A DNA stretch of 64,000 nucleotides from CAADGU01 sp964467705. GTDB taxonomy: Bacteria; Chloroflexota; Anaerolineae; Promineifilales; Promineifilaceae. Shown piece after piece: positions 31,245 through 41,050 of the stretch. The stretch lies in the NCBI GenBank assembly GCA_964467705.1, contig CAYXUZ010000002.1:47330-111329 (forward strand), in the 5' to 3' direction. A program made the position numbers and the translations under genes. The stretch's first letter is position 1. Every line of letters starts with the position of its first letter. The notes under the pieces were generated by a model that made no database searches, was not told the DNA's origin, and saw only the letters and a program-made list of their open reading frames with translations.

Positions 31245-32999
31245 ATGAGCACTCAAATAAAGAAAATTGACAACCAATCCATCCAAAGCCGCTTCTTACC
31301 CATTGTCTCATGGCTGCCAGGTTATGACCGTGGCTGGCTGCGCGGCGATATTATTGCTGGCCTGACATTGTGGGGACTGGTCGTGCCGGAAGCGATGGCC
31401 TATGCGGGCATTGCCGGTCTGCCGCCGGAGGCTGGCCTTTATACCCTGCTGGCCGCCCTGCTCGTCTACGCCATCATGGGCACCTCGCGTCATCTGGTGG
31501 TGCAGGCGACCTCGGCTACGGCCGCGCTGCTGGCTTCTTCGGTGGTGGCGGCGATGGTGGCTACGGCGGCTTCCACTTCTGATCCAGAAAGCTACCAGGC
31601 ATATGCCACAGGCTTTGTTCTGGTCACTGGTCTGGTTTTTCTGGTGGCTGGCCTGGCCCGGCTGGGTTTCATCACCCAGTTTCTGTCTAAACCGGTGATG
31701 GATGGTTTTGTGATGGGTATTGCCATTTTTGTGGCGGTGGGGCAACTCAACAAGCTCTTTGGTGTGCCCAAACCTGAGGGCAACACGGTGGAGAAGCTGT
31801 TAGGAATCATCAGAGAGTTACCGGAGACAAACTGGGTAACTTTCGCTGTAGGCGCCGGGGCGATGGCGCTGCTCTTTTTGCTGCCGCGCTGGAGCAAGAA
31901 GTTGCCGGCCGGCCTGGTGGTGCTGTTTGCGGCCATCGCGTTGAGCGCGGCGCTTGATCTGGAGGGTAATTATGGGGTAGAGATTGTGGGTACGCTGCCC
32001 CAGGGATTGCCCTCACTGACCTTCCCCCGGCTGTCGTTTACAGCATATTTGTCCATGTTACCGGCCGCTCTGGGCGTGGTGTTGATGGCCTACAGCGAGG
32101 CGCTGGGTGTGGCGCACGAGTTTGCCGAAAAACATGGCTATGAGGTGGACGCCGATCAGGAGCTAAACGCGCATGGGGTGGCTAATCTGGTGAGCGCCTT
32201 GTTCGGGGGTATGCTCGCCGCCGGCAGCATGTCGGCCTCGGCCGTTAAAGAAGAGGCGGGCGCGCGCTCTCAGGTGACTAATCTGGTCACCTGGGTGGTG
32301 ACGATTATCACTGTGCTTTTCCTCACGCCTTTATTTACGACCTTGCCCGAAGCCGTTTTGGGCGCGTTGATCATTCACGCTCTCTGGCACATCCTGAGTT
32401 CACGCAAACTGCAAAAGATCCGTGAAGCGTCGCTGGTGGAGTTCTGGTTTGGTGTGTTGGCGCTGGCCGGTGTACTGCTGGTTGATGTATTGGAGGGGAT
32501 GATTATTGGGCTGGTCGCTTCTATGTTGTTCGTGATCTACCGCTCCAGCCGGCCGCATATCGCTTCGCTGGGGCGAGTACCAGGCGTTCCCGGCGCTTAC
32601 TCAGACCTGGCGCAACACCCTGAGAATACCCTGGTGCCGGGCGTCTTGATCCTGCGACTCAATGGGGTGCTGTATTATGCCAACGCGCGCACGGCTCGTG
32701 AGCGGATCAAGGCGATGATCGCGGAAATGGAACCGCCGCTCCGGGCCGTGATTATGGATGCCGCTGTTCAAGAAGAGATTGACGTGACCAGCACTTACCT
32801 CCTTCGGGACCTCTATAAGGAACTGCACGCCAAAGGTATTGACGTGTACCTGGCAGAAGTGCAGGCCCCTGTTCTGGAGTATGGACGCCGGATGGGGCTG
32901 CTTGAATTCATCGGCGAAGAACGGGTGTTTCCCAGTGTGCACACGGCCGTTCAGCATATTGAGCGTTCCCAACCCGCAAACGTCAATGACCAGGATTGA
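31245..32999 (+). CDS. SulP anion permease with STAS domain (2 of 3)
   Basis: 584 residues. The membrane core begins WLPGYDRGWLRGDIIAGLTL with VVPEAMAYAGIAGLPPEAGLY. FGGMLAAGSMSASAVKEEAG matches the SulP helix-10 region. The STAS domain at about 455-570 has AVIMDAAVQEEIDVTSTYLL. This N-terminal GDxxAGLT plus PEAMAYA form is the one most often annotated as sulfate permease or BicA-like bicarbonate carrier. Substrate uncertain. The AI-2E-family gene follows 38 bases later. Confidence 0.92.
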   Translation: MSTQIKKIDNQSIQSRFLPIVSWLPGYDRGWLRGDIIAGLTLWGLVVPEAMAYAGIAGLPPEAGLYTLLAALLVYAIMGTSRHLVVQATSATAALLASSVVAAMVATAASTSDPESYQAYATGFVLVTGLVFLVAGLARLGFITQFLSKPVMDGFVMGIAIFVAVGQLNKLFGVPKPEGNTVEKLLGIIRELPETNWVTFAVGAGAMALLFLLPRWSKKLPAGLVVLFAAIALSAALDLEGNYGVEIVGTLPQGLPSLTFPRLSFTAYLSMLPAALGVVLMAYSEALGVAHEFAEKHGYEVDADQELNAHGVANLVSALFGGMLAAGSMSASAVKEEAGARSQVTNLVTWVVTIITVLFLTPLFTTLPEAVLGALIIHALWHILSSRKLQKIREASLVEFWFGVLALAGVLLVDVLEGMIIGLVASMLFVIYRSSRPHIASLGRVPGVPGAYSDLAQHPENTLVPGVLILRLNGVLYYANARTARERIKAMIAEMEPPLRAVIMDAAVQEEIDVTSTYLLRDLYKELHAKGIDVYLAEVQAPVLEYGRRMGLLEFIGEERVFPSVHTAVQHIERSQPANVNDQD

Positions 33000-33037
33000 C
33001 CAGAAATGCACCCTGGCCGACCTCAGGAGACAGCAAG

Positions 33038-34153
33038 ATGAATAACCTATCAGGCCGTTTGGTCATTTACCTGGTGGCGTTAGCCAGTTTATTTGTGATT
33101 CTGTTCGGCATCCGTGCATCGGCCAGCATCATCAACCCGATATTACTGGCGGCGGTCATCACCGTCACCGTGCTGCCCATCCCTGGCCGCCTGGCGAAGC
33201 GCGGCTTGCCCGGCTGGTTGTCCACGGTGCTGAGCATCGGCATGGTGGTTCTGGCCTTGGGGGTAGTCATTGTGACGGTTTTCTTCTCGATTACCAAACT
33301 GGCGGCCGAGATACCGCAATACGTAGACAGCGCCGCGGTGCAGTCGGCCGAAGATGTGGCGGCGGTGACCGGAACTGAATCCAGCAGTGATACAGCGGCG
33401 GCCGCCGCCGAGCTGGGCGAAATAGCTCTGTCGTTGGTAGCGCGGGTCTTCGACTTGTTAAGCCAGTTGGTGCTGGCTCTGGTTATCTTCTTCTTTATGC
33501 TCAGCGCGGCCGTGACGCTGCCTGGGCCAACCAGATTGGGACTGGACCCCCATTCCCCCACCATCGCCCGAGTGACCCATTACACCACAGACATCCGCAA
33601 GTACATCAGCGTTCTGACCCTGGTAAACCTGCTGGTAGGCCTGATTGACACCATCTTCCTGCTGTTCCTGGGCGTTGAATTCGCCCTGTTGTGGGGCTTG
33701 CTGGCCTGGTTGATGGGTTACATTCCCTCCATTGGTTTCTTGATCGCCCTCATCCCGCCGGTACTCATGGCGTATGCCCAGTACGGCCTGCCAACCGCGC
33801 TGGTGGTGCTGGTCGGTTACGTTCTGATTAATGGCACGGTAGAGAATTTCATCAAGCCCAGGCGCATGGGTAACAGTTTGAATATCTCGCCGCTGGTTGT
33901 CTTTGTTGGCTTATTCATCTGGGGCTACCTGTTAGGCGGCATTGGCGCGATCCTGGCCGTACCGCTGACCATGCTGGTGGTGCTGCTCATGGAAAATTTC
34001 CCCGGCACCCGCACAATGGCGGTGCTGATGCGGTATACAGGCGAAGGAAAAAGCGAAGAGAAACAGGCGGCGATGAAGGAAGTGACCGCTCTGTGGGACA
34101 GAGTGAGAAGGCCATTTGGCTTCAGTCGAGAGTCGGAAGATGATGGCGAGTGA
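33038..34153 (+). CDS. AI-2E-family (TqsA/PerM) transporter
   Basis: 371 residues from ATG at 33038 (CAGGAGACAGCAAG upstream). Eight hydrophobic segments in the family arrangement, with an Ala/Ser/Glu-rich loop at about 110-130. The conserved C-terminal part includes WGLLAWLMGYIPSIGFLIAL and NFIKPRRMGNSLNISPLVVF. Known members export AI-2 or act as Na+/H+ antiporters and in ion homeostasis; given the neighbours, an ion role is at least as likely as quorum-signal export. The tail is charged. Confidence 0.9.
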   Translation: MNNLSGRLVIYLVALASLFVILFGIRASASIINPILLAAVITVTVLPIPGRLAKRGLPGWLSTVLSIGMVVLALGVVIVTVFFSITKLAAEIPQYVDSAAVQSAEDVAAVTGTESSSDTAAAAAELGEIALSLVARVFDLLSQLVLALVIFFFMLSAAVTLPGPTRLGLDPHSPTIARVTHYTTDIRKYISVLTLVNLLVGLIDTIFLLFLGVEFALLWGLLAWLMGYIPSIGFLIALIPPVLMAYAQYGLPTALVVLVGYVLINGTVENFIKPRRMGNSLNISPLVVFVGLFIWGYLLGGIGAILAVPLTMLVVLLMENFPGTRTMAVLMRYTGEGKSEEKQAAMKEVTALWDRVRRPFGFSRESEDDGE

Positions 34154-34235
34154 AAATACGAACGGCCGTCTTGGGGCCAATGGCGAAATGGAGGGGCGTA
34201 TTGCCATACACCCCTCCTATTAAAAAGGCATACTG

Positions 34236-35908
34236 ATGAACCCGGTACGCAATAAATCTGCCTTACAAAAAGATATGATCGCCGGACTCACCTTTGCTCT
34301 GGTGAACATACCGCAATCAATGGCTCATGCTGTATTGGCCTCAGTCAATCCGGTGACAGGCCTATACACGCTGATGCTGGCGACACCGGTGGGGGCATTG
34401 TTCACCAGCGCCGTGTTTATGAACGTGTCCACTACCAGTGCGCTGGCGGTGGCGGCCGGCGATACGCTAATCACCTACCCGACAGGCAGCCGGACACCTG
34501 TTCTGGTGACGCTGGTTCTCCTGATTGGCGTTTTTCAGGTCATCCTCGGCCTGTTTCGCCTGGGCTGGTTGACCCGGTTCATTTCCTTCCCGGTGATGAC
34601 TGGATTTATGACCGGCGTAGCCGTTTTGATCGTGATTGGGCAGCTTGGCGATTTCACCGGTTACTACAGCGATTATTCAGGGAAAATTGCCCAATTAGCG
34701 GACCTGATATTAAACCTGGAATCCATTCAGTGGGCGGCGCTGACGACCGGTCTGGTGGCGATTGCCCTTATATTTGGACTCAAATCAACACGCCTGGCCA
34801 AATTTGCCCTGGTGCTGGCCATTCTGTTGGCGTCTGGCGTAGCCGTTCTGCTAAATGAGGCCGTCTCGGCCAATATCAAAATGGTAGGAGACATTACCGA
34901 TGTGCCCCGGTCCCTTCCCAGCCTGGTGCTACCTGATCCTGCTCTCATTGTGGAATTGATTGTGCCGGCGGTGGCGATTGGGATCATCGGTCTGGTGCAG
35001 GGCGCCGGGGTTAGCCAGACCTTCCCCAACCCGGATGGAAAGTATCCCGATGTTTCGCGGGATTTCTTGGGTCAGGGAGCGGCTAATCTGGCCGGTGGTC
35101 TGTTTGGGGGCATTCCGGCCGGCGGTTCTAGTTCGGGAACGTCGCTGATGGTGAGCGCGGACGCCACCTCACGCTGGGCCAACATTTTCGGCGGCACGGC
35201 CGTAGCCATCATCGTCCTGCTGTTTGCCGATCTGGTTGAACTGGTGGCTATGCCGGCTTTGGCCGGATTGGTCATCATCGCCGGGGTTCAGATGGTCAAT
35301 GTCCAGGCCATCCGCACCGTGTGGCAGACAAATGTGGTCGCCCGCAGCATCATGCTGGTTACTTTTGGCTCTACGCTGGTCATGCCGCTCCAGTATGCCG
35401 TGTTTCTGGGTGTGGCGATCTCAATCCTGCTATTTGTTTTCCAGCAATCGAACACGTTGCGGGTTGTTGAGTGGGTTGTAGAGGACGGGGGTTGGCCAAT
35501 CGAGCGGCCGTCGCCTCAGCAATTGGCATCTGGCCGGGTGACCCTCCTGCATATCTATGGCAGCCTGTTTTATGCCGCCGCCGATACGTTTGAGAAACAA
35601 CTGCCGGAGGTCGAGGGTTCTAACCGGGCGGCCGTCATTGTGGCCTTGCGCGGCTACAACGACATTGGCAGCACGATGACCGAAGTGTTTCGCCGCTACT
35701 TGCAGGCCTTACAGGCCAATTCTGGCAGATTGCTACTGGTAGGTGTTTCGCCTTCATTACATGACCAGTTCCGGCGTACCGGTTTTCTCAACCTGCTCGG
35801 TGAGGAGAATGTTTTCCTCGAAACCGAAATAATCGGTGAAGCGGGTAACGCTGCCTTGCATGTGGCTAACAATTGGCTGGTGCAGGTGGGTGGGGAGAAG
35901 GGAGGGAA

Positions 35909-35927
<19 letters not shown>
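34236..35927 (+). CDS. SulP anion permease with STAS-like domain (3 of 3)
   Basis: 563 residues, the most diverged of the three. It lacks the usual N-terminal cytoplasmic leader and starts almost directly at DMIAGLTFALVNIPQSMAHA. A core with GAGVSQTFPNPDGKYPD and GGIPAGGSSSGTSLM follows, then a weak STAS domain (AVIVALRGYNDIGSTMTEVF). The last six or seven codons (to NGRDRT) run into the 3' end of tRNA-Val on the opposite strand. The C-terminal end may therefore be a product of integration at the tRNA. Substrate unknown. Confidence 0.9.
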
Positions 35928-35982
<55 letters not shown>

Positions 35983-36077
35983 GTCGCGGGTGGCATTATA
36001 GCACTGTGCCTGATGCGTCGCAACCAGATTTTCGTTCATAGAATGTGTTGGGTATAATGCAGGCAGTCGAGAATACA

Positions 36078-36111
36078 AGACCCTAAGGGTTTTCTGAAAC
36101 CCTTAGGGTCT
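36078..36111. repeat. Perfect hairpin repeat, family CCTAAGGG, copy 2
   Basis: A 15-bp perfect stem (36078-36092 with 36097-36111) and loop TCTG. The stem is identical to 862-895, 35 kb away; only one loop base differs. It sits 24 bases before the SDR start codon. Confidence 0.85.
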
Positions 36112-36135
36112 GATGTAGAAAATAGGATGTGAATA

Positions 36136-37215
36136 ATGAAAGCATTTGTTACCGGCGGGTCTGGTTTTATTGGGCAACATGTGGTGCGCAAATTGGTGGC
36201 GCGGGGATATGAGGTTTATGCGTTGGCGCGGTCGGAGCAGAGTACGGCCGTTGTCCGCAATCTGGGCGCTGTACCCGTTCCCGGTGATATTACCGACACC
36301 GCTTCCATGCGCGACGGCATGGCGGGCAGCGACCTGGTGGTGCATCTGGCGGCCTGGTATCACATTGGCACGCCAGACTGGATGGAAGCGGAAGCAATGA
36401 ACGTGGGGGGCACACGCCGGGTGCTGCATCTGGCGCATGAATTGGGCGTTCCCCGCATTGTCTACGTCAGCACGGTGGCGGTTTTTGGTGATACCAAAGG
36501 GCAGTTGGTAGACGAAACCTTTTTCCAGGGTGGGCCGTTTCTGACGGAGTATGACCGCACCAAATGGCTGGCACATTACAAAGTAGCCGTGCCCATGATT
36601 GAAGAAGGCGCGCCAATTATTATCGCCATGCCTGGTTTTGTATTTGGGCCGGGTGACACGGGCATGGGCAACCAGATGATGCGCATGTTTTACCGGGGAT
36701 TGCCGGTGCTACCCGGTGCAGACACTACATTGACCTATGTGCATGTGGAAGATGCAGCAGAGGGGATTGTGCTGGCGGCGGAAAAAGGGCGGTTGGGCGA
36801 GAGTTATATCCTGGCCGGGCCGGCCATCCCGTTGGGGGAGATGGTGGATTTTTGGGCGAATTTGTTGGGGCGGCGGGCGCCGGCGGTGCGTGTGCCGGGA
36901 ACAGTGTTACGGCCGTTGGCCCCTGTCATCGGCGCCCTCAGTAATGTAGCCCCCATCCCGGCCACGTTTAGCGAAGAAGCCACGCGCACATTAGGCGCTA
37001 CCTATATGGCCCGTTCTGACAAGGCGCGGGCGGAGTTGGGCTGGAAGACACGGCCGTTGCAAACCGGCATGTTGGAAACGTTCAAATGGATTGAAGCGAC
37101 CGAACCGCCACCCGCGCCCGCCCCCACCCGCGAAAAACAGGTGGCGGCAGTGGTGTTGTTGGGTACGGCCGTGTTGCTACTCTTGTGGCTCATGGGCAGG
37201 CAGCGGAAAGGGTGA
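36136..37215 (+). CDS. NAD(P)-dependent epimerase/dehydratase with C-terminal membrane anchor
   Basis: 359 residues. The Rossmann motif is TGGSGFIGQHVV, serine strand IVYVSTVAVFG, catalytic YxxxK as YDRTK (about residue 139). The family is extended SDR. Unusually, a proline-rich linker (PPPAPAPTREKQ) leads to a single C-terminal hydrophobic helix (AAVVLLGTAVLLLLWLMG) and a basic end, so the enzyme is probably anchored with its domain in the cytoplasm. It may act on a lipid-linked or steroid/hopanoid-like substrate; unproven. Confidence 0.85.
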   Translation: MKAFVTGGSGFIGQHVVRKLVARGYEVYALARSEQSTAVVRNLGAVPVPGDITDTASMRDGMAGSDLVVHLAAWYHIGTPDWMEAEAMNVGGTRRVLHLAHELGVPRIVYVSTVAVFGDTKGQLVDETFFQGGPFLTEYDRTKWLAHYKVAVPMIEEGAPIIIAMPGFVFGPGDTGMGNQMMRMFYRGLPVLPGADTTLTYVHVEDAAEGIVLAAEKGRLGESYILAGPAIPLGEMVDFWANLLGRRAPAVRVPGTVLRPLAPVIGALSNVAPIPATFSEEATRTLGATYMARSDKARAELGWKTRPLQTGMLETFKWIEATEPPPAPAPTREKQVAAVVLLGTAVLLLLWLMGRQRKG

Positions 37216-37233
37216 CAATGACCGAGTTTTCCC

Positions 37234-38382
37234 TCAATATGGTTTGTTGACTTCCGCAATAACCCATTCAAATACGGAAAGTAACTGAGCCAGGCGCGTT
37301 TCTTCATTCAGCAACGAAAGTGGTAAGGTAGGTTCGCGGTTAATGGCGTGAGCAGGCAGATCCATGCCGTTAATTTCGTTCAAACGAGCCATAATTTCTT
37401 GTTGTTTTGCCGGGGAATTAAACGGCCGTTTACTACTAAGGCTATTGAGCCTAAGCTGCATATGATTGCCTCGTGTCCAGAAGGTAAAGAGTTGGTATCT
37501 GATTCCTTCTCGTTTAAGAATAGGTGTAAACGACCCCACTTCTGTTCCTTTCCCCCAAGATATGGCATCAGCATGTTTATTAGCCCAGATGAGAATGTGT
37601 CGTGCTATGGTCACGGCCGTTTCCTCTTGTTGTGCTAGTTCAGCAAAAAATGTTTCTTCATCCCATTGCCGGGATTCTCTAGGCGTGTAACCTTTCTTTT
37701 GTTGGGCTTCAACTGTTTGTCCAATAATACGCGGCACAATAGTTCTAATCCCCTGGCCCACAAACTGCGGCAATTCCACACCTAACACTTCTGCCGGATC
37801 CATTTGCTCATTTAAGAATTCAATGATCCGTCGCAGTTGGGGCGGAATAATATCTGCTACAAACACTAGGCGAATCCTTCCCGCCTGCAAATTTGTTTTT
37901 ACCTGCGCCCAGAATTTTTCGACGGCCGTACCATCATCTAATTCCGCCAGGATAAATGTGGTGATAACGGTCGTTGCATCTTCCTGACGATATTCGCAGG
38001 CTAGTTCAAATCGAGTGCGTATCTCTTCTATCGGCCAATACGCCACCGCATTGGCAGCGTAATCCAACATCTGCCCAATGACTTCACGGCGGATACGTGT
38101 GTCGCTGCTACGCTTAACCTCTACCAGTGTAGGGATACCTTCCTGATCCAGAAAAAGGTGATCCAGATACATGTTCTTGCCACCCTGTTCTTCGTCAGGA
38201 ACAGCCACTTCACGAGAAATCAGTAACCAACGACGAGGATTAGATGGATTGATTTCCTCACCTGCCAGCAATTCGGGGTGCTTTTCCAACAGAGTTTGTA
38301 ACAAATTTTCGTTCTGATAAGGTTGTTCTTCAAGAGACTGCAATGTGTTATCACTCTGGATAAGAAATATTTTGCTGCTCAT
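37234..38382 (-). CDS. PD-(D/E)XK-like protein of unknown role
   Basis: 382 residues from ATG at 38382 with GGAGGGC upstream; a longer frame to 38415 is less likely. An N-terminal nuclease-like core is MYLDHLFLDQEGIPTLVEVKR (in parts: LDHLFLD, then LVEVKR), followed by EVIGQMLDYAANAVAYW. This is the D...ExK plus helix layout of DUF91/NucS-like and restriction-like folds. The C-terminal half (about 240-370) has WDEETFFAEL and FTFWTRGNHMQLRLN, a pattern seen in proteins annotated as DUF4268-like. No methylase or ATPase partner lies next to it. The role (repair, defence or other) is open. Confidence 0.6.
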   Translation of the reverse strand: MSSKIFLIQSDNTLQSLEEQPYQNENLLQTLLEKHPELLAGEEINPSNPRRWLLISREVAVPDEEQGGKNMYLDHLFLDQEGIPTLVEVKRSSDTRIRREVIGQMLDYAANAVAYWPIEEIRTRFELACEYRQEDATTVITTFILAELDDGTAVEKFWAQVKTNLQAGRIRLVFVADIIPPQLRRIIEFLNEQMDPAEVLGVELPQFVGQGIRTIVPRIIGQTVEAQQKKGYTPRESRQWDEETFFAELAQQEETAVTIARHILIWANKHADAISWGKGTEVGSFTPILKREGIRYQLFTFWTRGNHMQLRLNSLSSKRPFNSPAKQQEIMARLNEINGMDLPAHAINREPTLPLSLLNEETRLAQLLSVFEWVIAEVNKPY

Positions 38383-38473
38383 AAGCCCTCCGTTGTCACA
38401 CCAAACACACAACAATAGCCTGTATTGTGCCCATTATATGTTGGTTTGTGGTAAAACCGAATTGGCACAAAAA

Positions 38474-38504
38474 AAAGGCCGGAATCAAACGATTCCCGGC
38501 CTTT
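38474..38504 (-). terminator. Rho-independent terminator for the 48-aa gene
   Basis: A stem of AAAGGCCG(G)GAATC type (38474-38485 with 38491-38504, one bulge). Read on the - strand it is followed by a run of eight T residues. Its position, 33 bases after the stop of the small - strand gene, fits. Confidence 0.85.
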
Positions 38505-38536
38505 ATGTTTTAAGTTCGTTGTATATGGAGTTGGAA

Positions 38537-38683
38537 TTAGAAGGGTCTTTGTTGGCGGTTAAGTTGGCGGCGGCGTTGCGCCTGGGCCAGAGCCACAGCT
38601 TTTGCCTGCTCCCGCTGCCGGTGTTTACGAACAGCTAATACGACGATTCCCGAAAACATTGCGCTTGCCAACAAAGTAATCAT
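38537..38683 (-). CDS. 48-residue single-pass membrane peptide
   Basis: ATG at 38683 is preceded by AGAGGGG at good spacing. The product starts MITLLASAMFSGIVVLAVRK, one hydrophobic helix, then a basic, glutamine/arginine-rich tail with RQREQAKAVALAQAQRRRQ. It stops at 38537 and a canonical terminator follows. Start signal, coding frame and terminator together make a complete small transcription unit. There is no known family; the helix-plus-basic-tail form resembles small membrane regulators and type I toxin peptides, but no antisense RNA can be claimed. Confidence 0.6.
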   Translation of the reverse strand: MITLLASAMFSGIVVLAVRKHRQREQAKAVALAQAQRRRQLNRQQRPF

Positions 38684-38845
38684 GTTAATACCCCTCTTGC
38701 ATAGGTAATAAATACATGCCCACTACAATAATGTTTTTTGCTCAAAATTTCAAGCCCCGATTTATAGGACTTTCTTCTCTAACTTTACCCCAATTTCCAA
38801 ACCAGAGGCAGGCATACAGCAAATTCTCATGTAGCCGAACCTGTT

Positions 38846-39343
38846 TCAGATGAGATTACGGATTTGCCGTTCGTGAACCTCAAAATGAGCTTTCACATAA
38901 TGAAATAGTTGCGCCAGCGTCACTTCACCGGCAAGCAACGGGTCCCAACCAGGGTAGATCGCGCTTTTTTGAAAATCCTCGTCTTGAACTGATTCGAGAA
39001 CCTGGAGAATTTTCCTGGTGGCCTCGTCATAGACATTTGCCAATTCTGCGCGGGAAAGATTTCGCCCTTTGGAGCGGGTATAGACCTTGTTTACCCAATC
39101 AAACAGTGCTTGTGGTATTAATTTGGGCAAGAGTTTGTAAACCTTGCGCTGGCCGGTAATCATACTCACGTCCGATACCATCATGCGCGGAGCCAGGCTC
39201 ATATGGTACAACACTTCGCCGACTGTCCAGGCCGGATTATCCGACGGCCGTGACAAAGCCTCGTCTGGAACCTCTTCCAGCAGACGGTGAAAGGCGGCCC
39301 GCGTTTCTTCAATTTCCTGGCGCAGTTCGTCACGGATAGACAT
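38846..39343 (-). CDS. DinB-superfamily protein
   Basis: 165 residues from ATG at 39343 (GAGGAGGGG upstream). Four-helix bundle with DinB_2 features: an N-terminal helix REELRQEIEETRAAFHRLL-like (REL..EIEETRAAFHRLL), then NPAWTVGEVLYHMSLAPR with a metal-site His, and a C-terminal HYVKAHFEVHERQI supplying the other histidines. DinB proteins are metal-dependent thiol transferases or of unknown function. No thiol-biosynthesis gene is adjacent. Confidence 0.85.
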   Translation of the reverse strand: MSIRDELRQEIEETRAAFHRLLEEVPDEALSRPSDNPAWTVGEVLYHMSLAPRMMVSDVSMITGQRKVYKLLPKLIPQALFDWVNKVYTRSKGRNLSRAELANVYDEATRKILQVLESVQDEDFQKSAIYPGWDPLLAGEVTLAQLFHYVKAHFEVHERQIRNLI

Positions 39344-39366
39344 CACCCCTCCTCTTGAGTGACCAT

Positions 39367-40014
39367 TTAATCACTACTTGCCACCATGTGGGCTGTCTGG
39401 AAACCAGAGAAAAAGAGACGGCCGTCCGCCATCACCAACGCCTCCAGAATCGCCCCATTCGGCAGCCAGACCCCACTGGCAAAGTGACGATACCGCTCCA
39501 TCGCCTCCGGTGACGCCTCTGTAATCCCGGTCAACACCGACCAGAGCAATGCCCGTAAAAACAGGCCATGACTGAACACGGCCGTAAACCCCACCGTCTC
39601 TTCTCGCACAAGCTGAAGCGTCTCTTGCACCCGCGCCAGCAGCGCGGCAAACGATTCCCCACCTCCCCCTTCTTCTTCCCAGGGGTCATTACGCTGCCAA
39701 TATGCCTGGGCAAAAGGGCTGCGCTCCGTGCCGGTGGTGCCGTTGTATCGTTCCGGGTGCAGGTAACTAAATTCGTGGACGGGCCAGGTGGTGACAGGCA
39801 CGTGGGGGAAGCGGGTTTGGGTGGGCACGGCCGTTTCCCGCGCCCGCACATACGACGATACTACAATCAAATCTGGCACGGCCGTGAATGCCTGCGCAAT
39901 CAGCATCGCCTCTTCATGCCCGCGTGATGTCAATTCTGATTCAGCCGGATGAACCGTCGGCAAATCCGCATTTGATACGCTCTCCCCGTGCCGGATAAAC
40001 CACACCTTCTGCAT
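39367..40014 (-). CDS. Histidine phosphatase-family protein (phosphoglycerate mutase-like)
   Basis: 215 residues. The catalytic RHG motif is at the very start, VWFIRHGESVSNAD. The second histidine is in AVFSHGLFLRALLW, and an acid-base Glu is likely in RYNGTTGTERSPF. This family includes broad-specificity phosphatases and cofactor-dependent phosphoglycerate mutases; the size favours a small phosphatase. It follows the ABC permease by three bases on the same strand and is probably the last or next-to-last gene of that operon, perhaps dephosphorylating an imported nucleoside or sugar derivative. Confidence 0.88.
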   Translation of the reverse strand: MQKVWFIRHGESVSNADLPTVHPAESELTSRGHEEAMLIAQAFTAVPDLIVVSSYVRARETAVPTQTRFPHVPVTTWPVHEFSYLHPERYNGTTGTERSPFAQAYWQRNDPWEEEGGGGESFAALLARVQETLQLVREETVGFTAVFSHGLFLRALLWSVLTGITEASPEAMERYRHFASGVWLPNGAILEALVMADGRLFFSGFQTAHMVASSD

Positions 40015-40017
40015 AAC

Positions 40018-40983
40018 TCACAACCCACGCTCACCGCGAATATAAGGCACACCCAAAGCGGCTGGCGCACCCAACCGATTGCGAATCGCCGCCCGCGAGC
40101 CGATCACCAATGCCAGAATCGTCAGGATATACGGCGTCATTTGCAGGAAGAAGCCAAAATTCGAGTTGATATACAACGGATTGGTGAAGCCCAACAATAT
40201 CGCCGGGCCTTGCAAATCCAGGATCGCCCGCCGCAGCGCCCCAAATAAATAGGCCCCCAACGCCGCCCGCAGCGGGTCCCATTGGGCAAAAATGACCAGC
40301 CCAATGGCAATCCACCCCTGCCCCGAAGTCGTTTGGGCGCTGTACCAGCCGGGTGAGACCGACAGGCTGATCGTTGCTCCGGCCAGTCCCGCCATACAGC
40401 CGCCCACAAACACATAAAAATAACGCAGCCTGTACACATTTACCCCCATCGTATCGGCCGCTTCCGGTTTTTCACCGATAGCCCGCAAATGCATTCCTGG
40501 CCGGGTGCGGTAAATGTAGTACCAGGCCGCCGGGATGAGAAGATAGCCCACATACGTCAACAGGCTGTGATTGGCAAAGAAGATAGGGCCAATCACCGGA
40601 ATTTGGGCCAATAACGGGATATCAAACGATGGGATCAACGGTGGGTTCTGGCCGGTCAGCCCTTCGCCTAATACCAGCGCCAACCCGGTACCCAGGAATG
40701 TGAGCGAAAGGCCGCTGACCACCTGATCGGCTTGCAAATGAATGGTGACCAACCCATGCGCCAGGCTCAAGATGCCACCGGCCAGCATAGCGGCCGCCAA
40801 ACCCACCCAGGCATTATTCGTTGCCAACGACATGCTAAAACCGGCCATCGCCCCCATCAGCATCATGCCTTCCACGCCCAGGTTCAAGATGCCCGCTCGT
40901 TCGGCATAGATTTCCCCAATGGCCGCAAAGAGCAAAATGGTGCCCGTTGCCAGCCCGGCGCGCAGAATGATGGTGAAATCCAT
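40018..40983 (-). CDS. BMP-type ABC importer, permease 2
   Basis: 321 residues with about eight membrane segments, of the RbsC/BPD_transp_2 family. GEIYAERAGILNLGVEGMMLMG and AEAADTMGVNVYRLRY-like segments (EKPEAADTMGVNVYRLR) mark it as the YufQ/NupQ-type second permease of nucleoside (BMP) transporters. It is the last transport gene of the operon running from 45135 down to 40018. Confidence 0.9.
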   Translation of the reverse strand: MDFTIILRAGLATGTILLFAAIGEIYAERAGILNLGVEGMMLMGAMAGFSMSLATNNAWVGLAAAMLAGGILSLAHGLVTIHLQADQVVSGLSLTFLGTGLALVLGEGLTGQNPPLIPSFDIPLLAQIPVIGPIFFANHSLLTYVGYLLIPAAWYYIYRTRPGMHLRAIGEKPEAADTMGVNVYRLRYFYVFVGGCMAGLAGATISLSVSPGWYSAQTTSGQGWIAIGLVIFAQWDPLRAALGAYLFGALRRAILDLQGPAILLGFTNPLYINSNFGFFLQMTPYILTILALVIGSRAAIRNRLGAPAALGVPYIRGERGL

Positions 40984-40995
40984 AATACCCTCCAG

Positions 40996-41050
40996 GTTCG
41001 TAATAGGCGATTCATCGCCGTCTTGTGGCGATAAATCGCCTACTACGAAC
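40996..41050. repeat. Palindromic repeat GTTCGTA-TAGGCGAT, copy 1
   Basis: A 24-base arm (40996-41019) and its near-perfect complement (41027-41050, two mismatches) around a 7-nt loop. The same element is at 42185-42239. The stop codon of the upstream permease (41043-41045) lies inside it. Confidence 0.85.

Noticed and set aside
33038..34153. Quorum-sensing AI-2 system
   Set aside because: No luxS or lsr genes are nearby. The family name is historical and several members are ion transporters.
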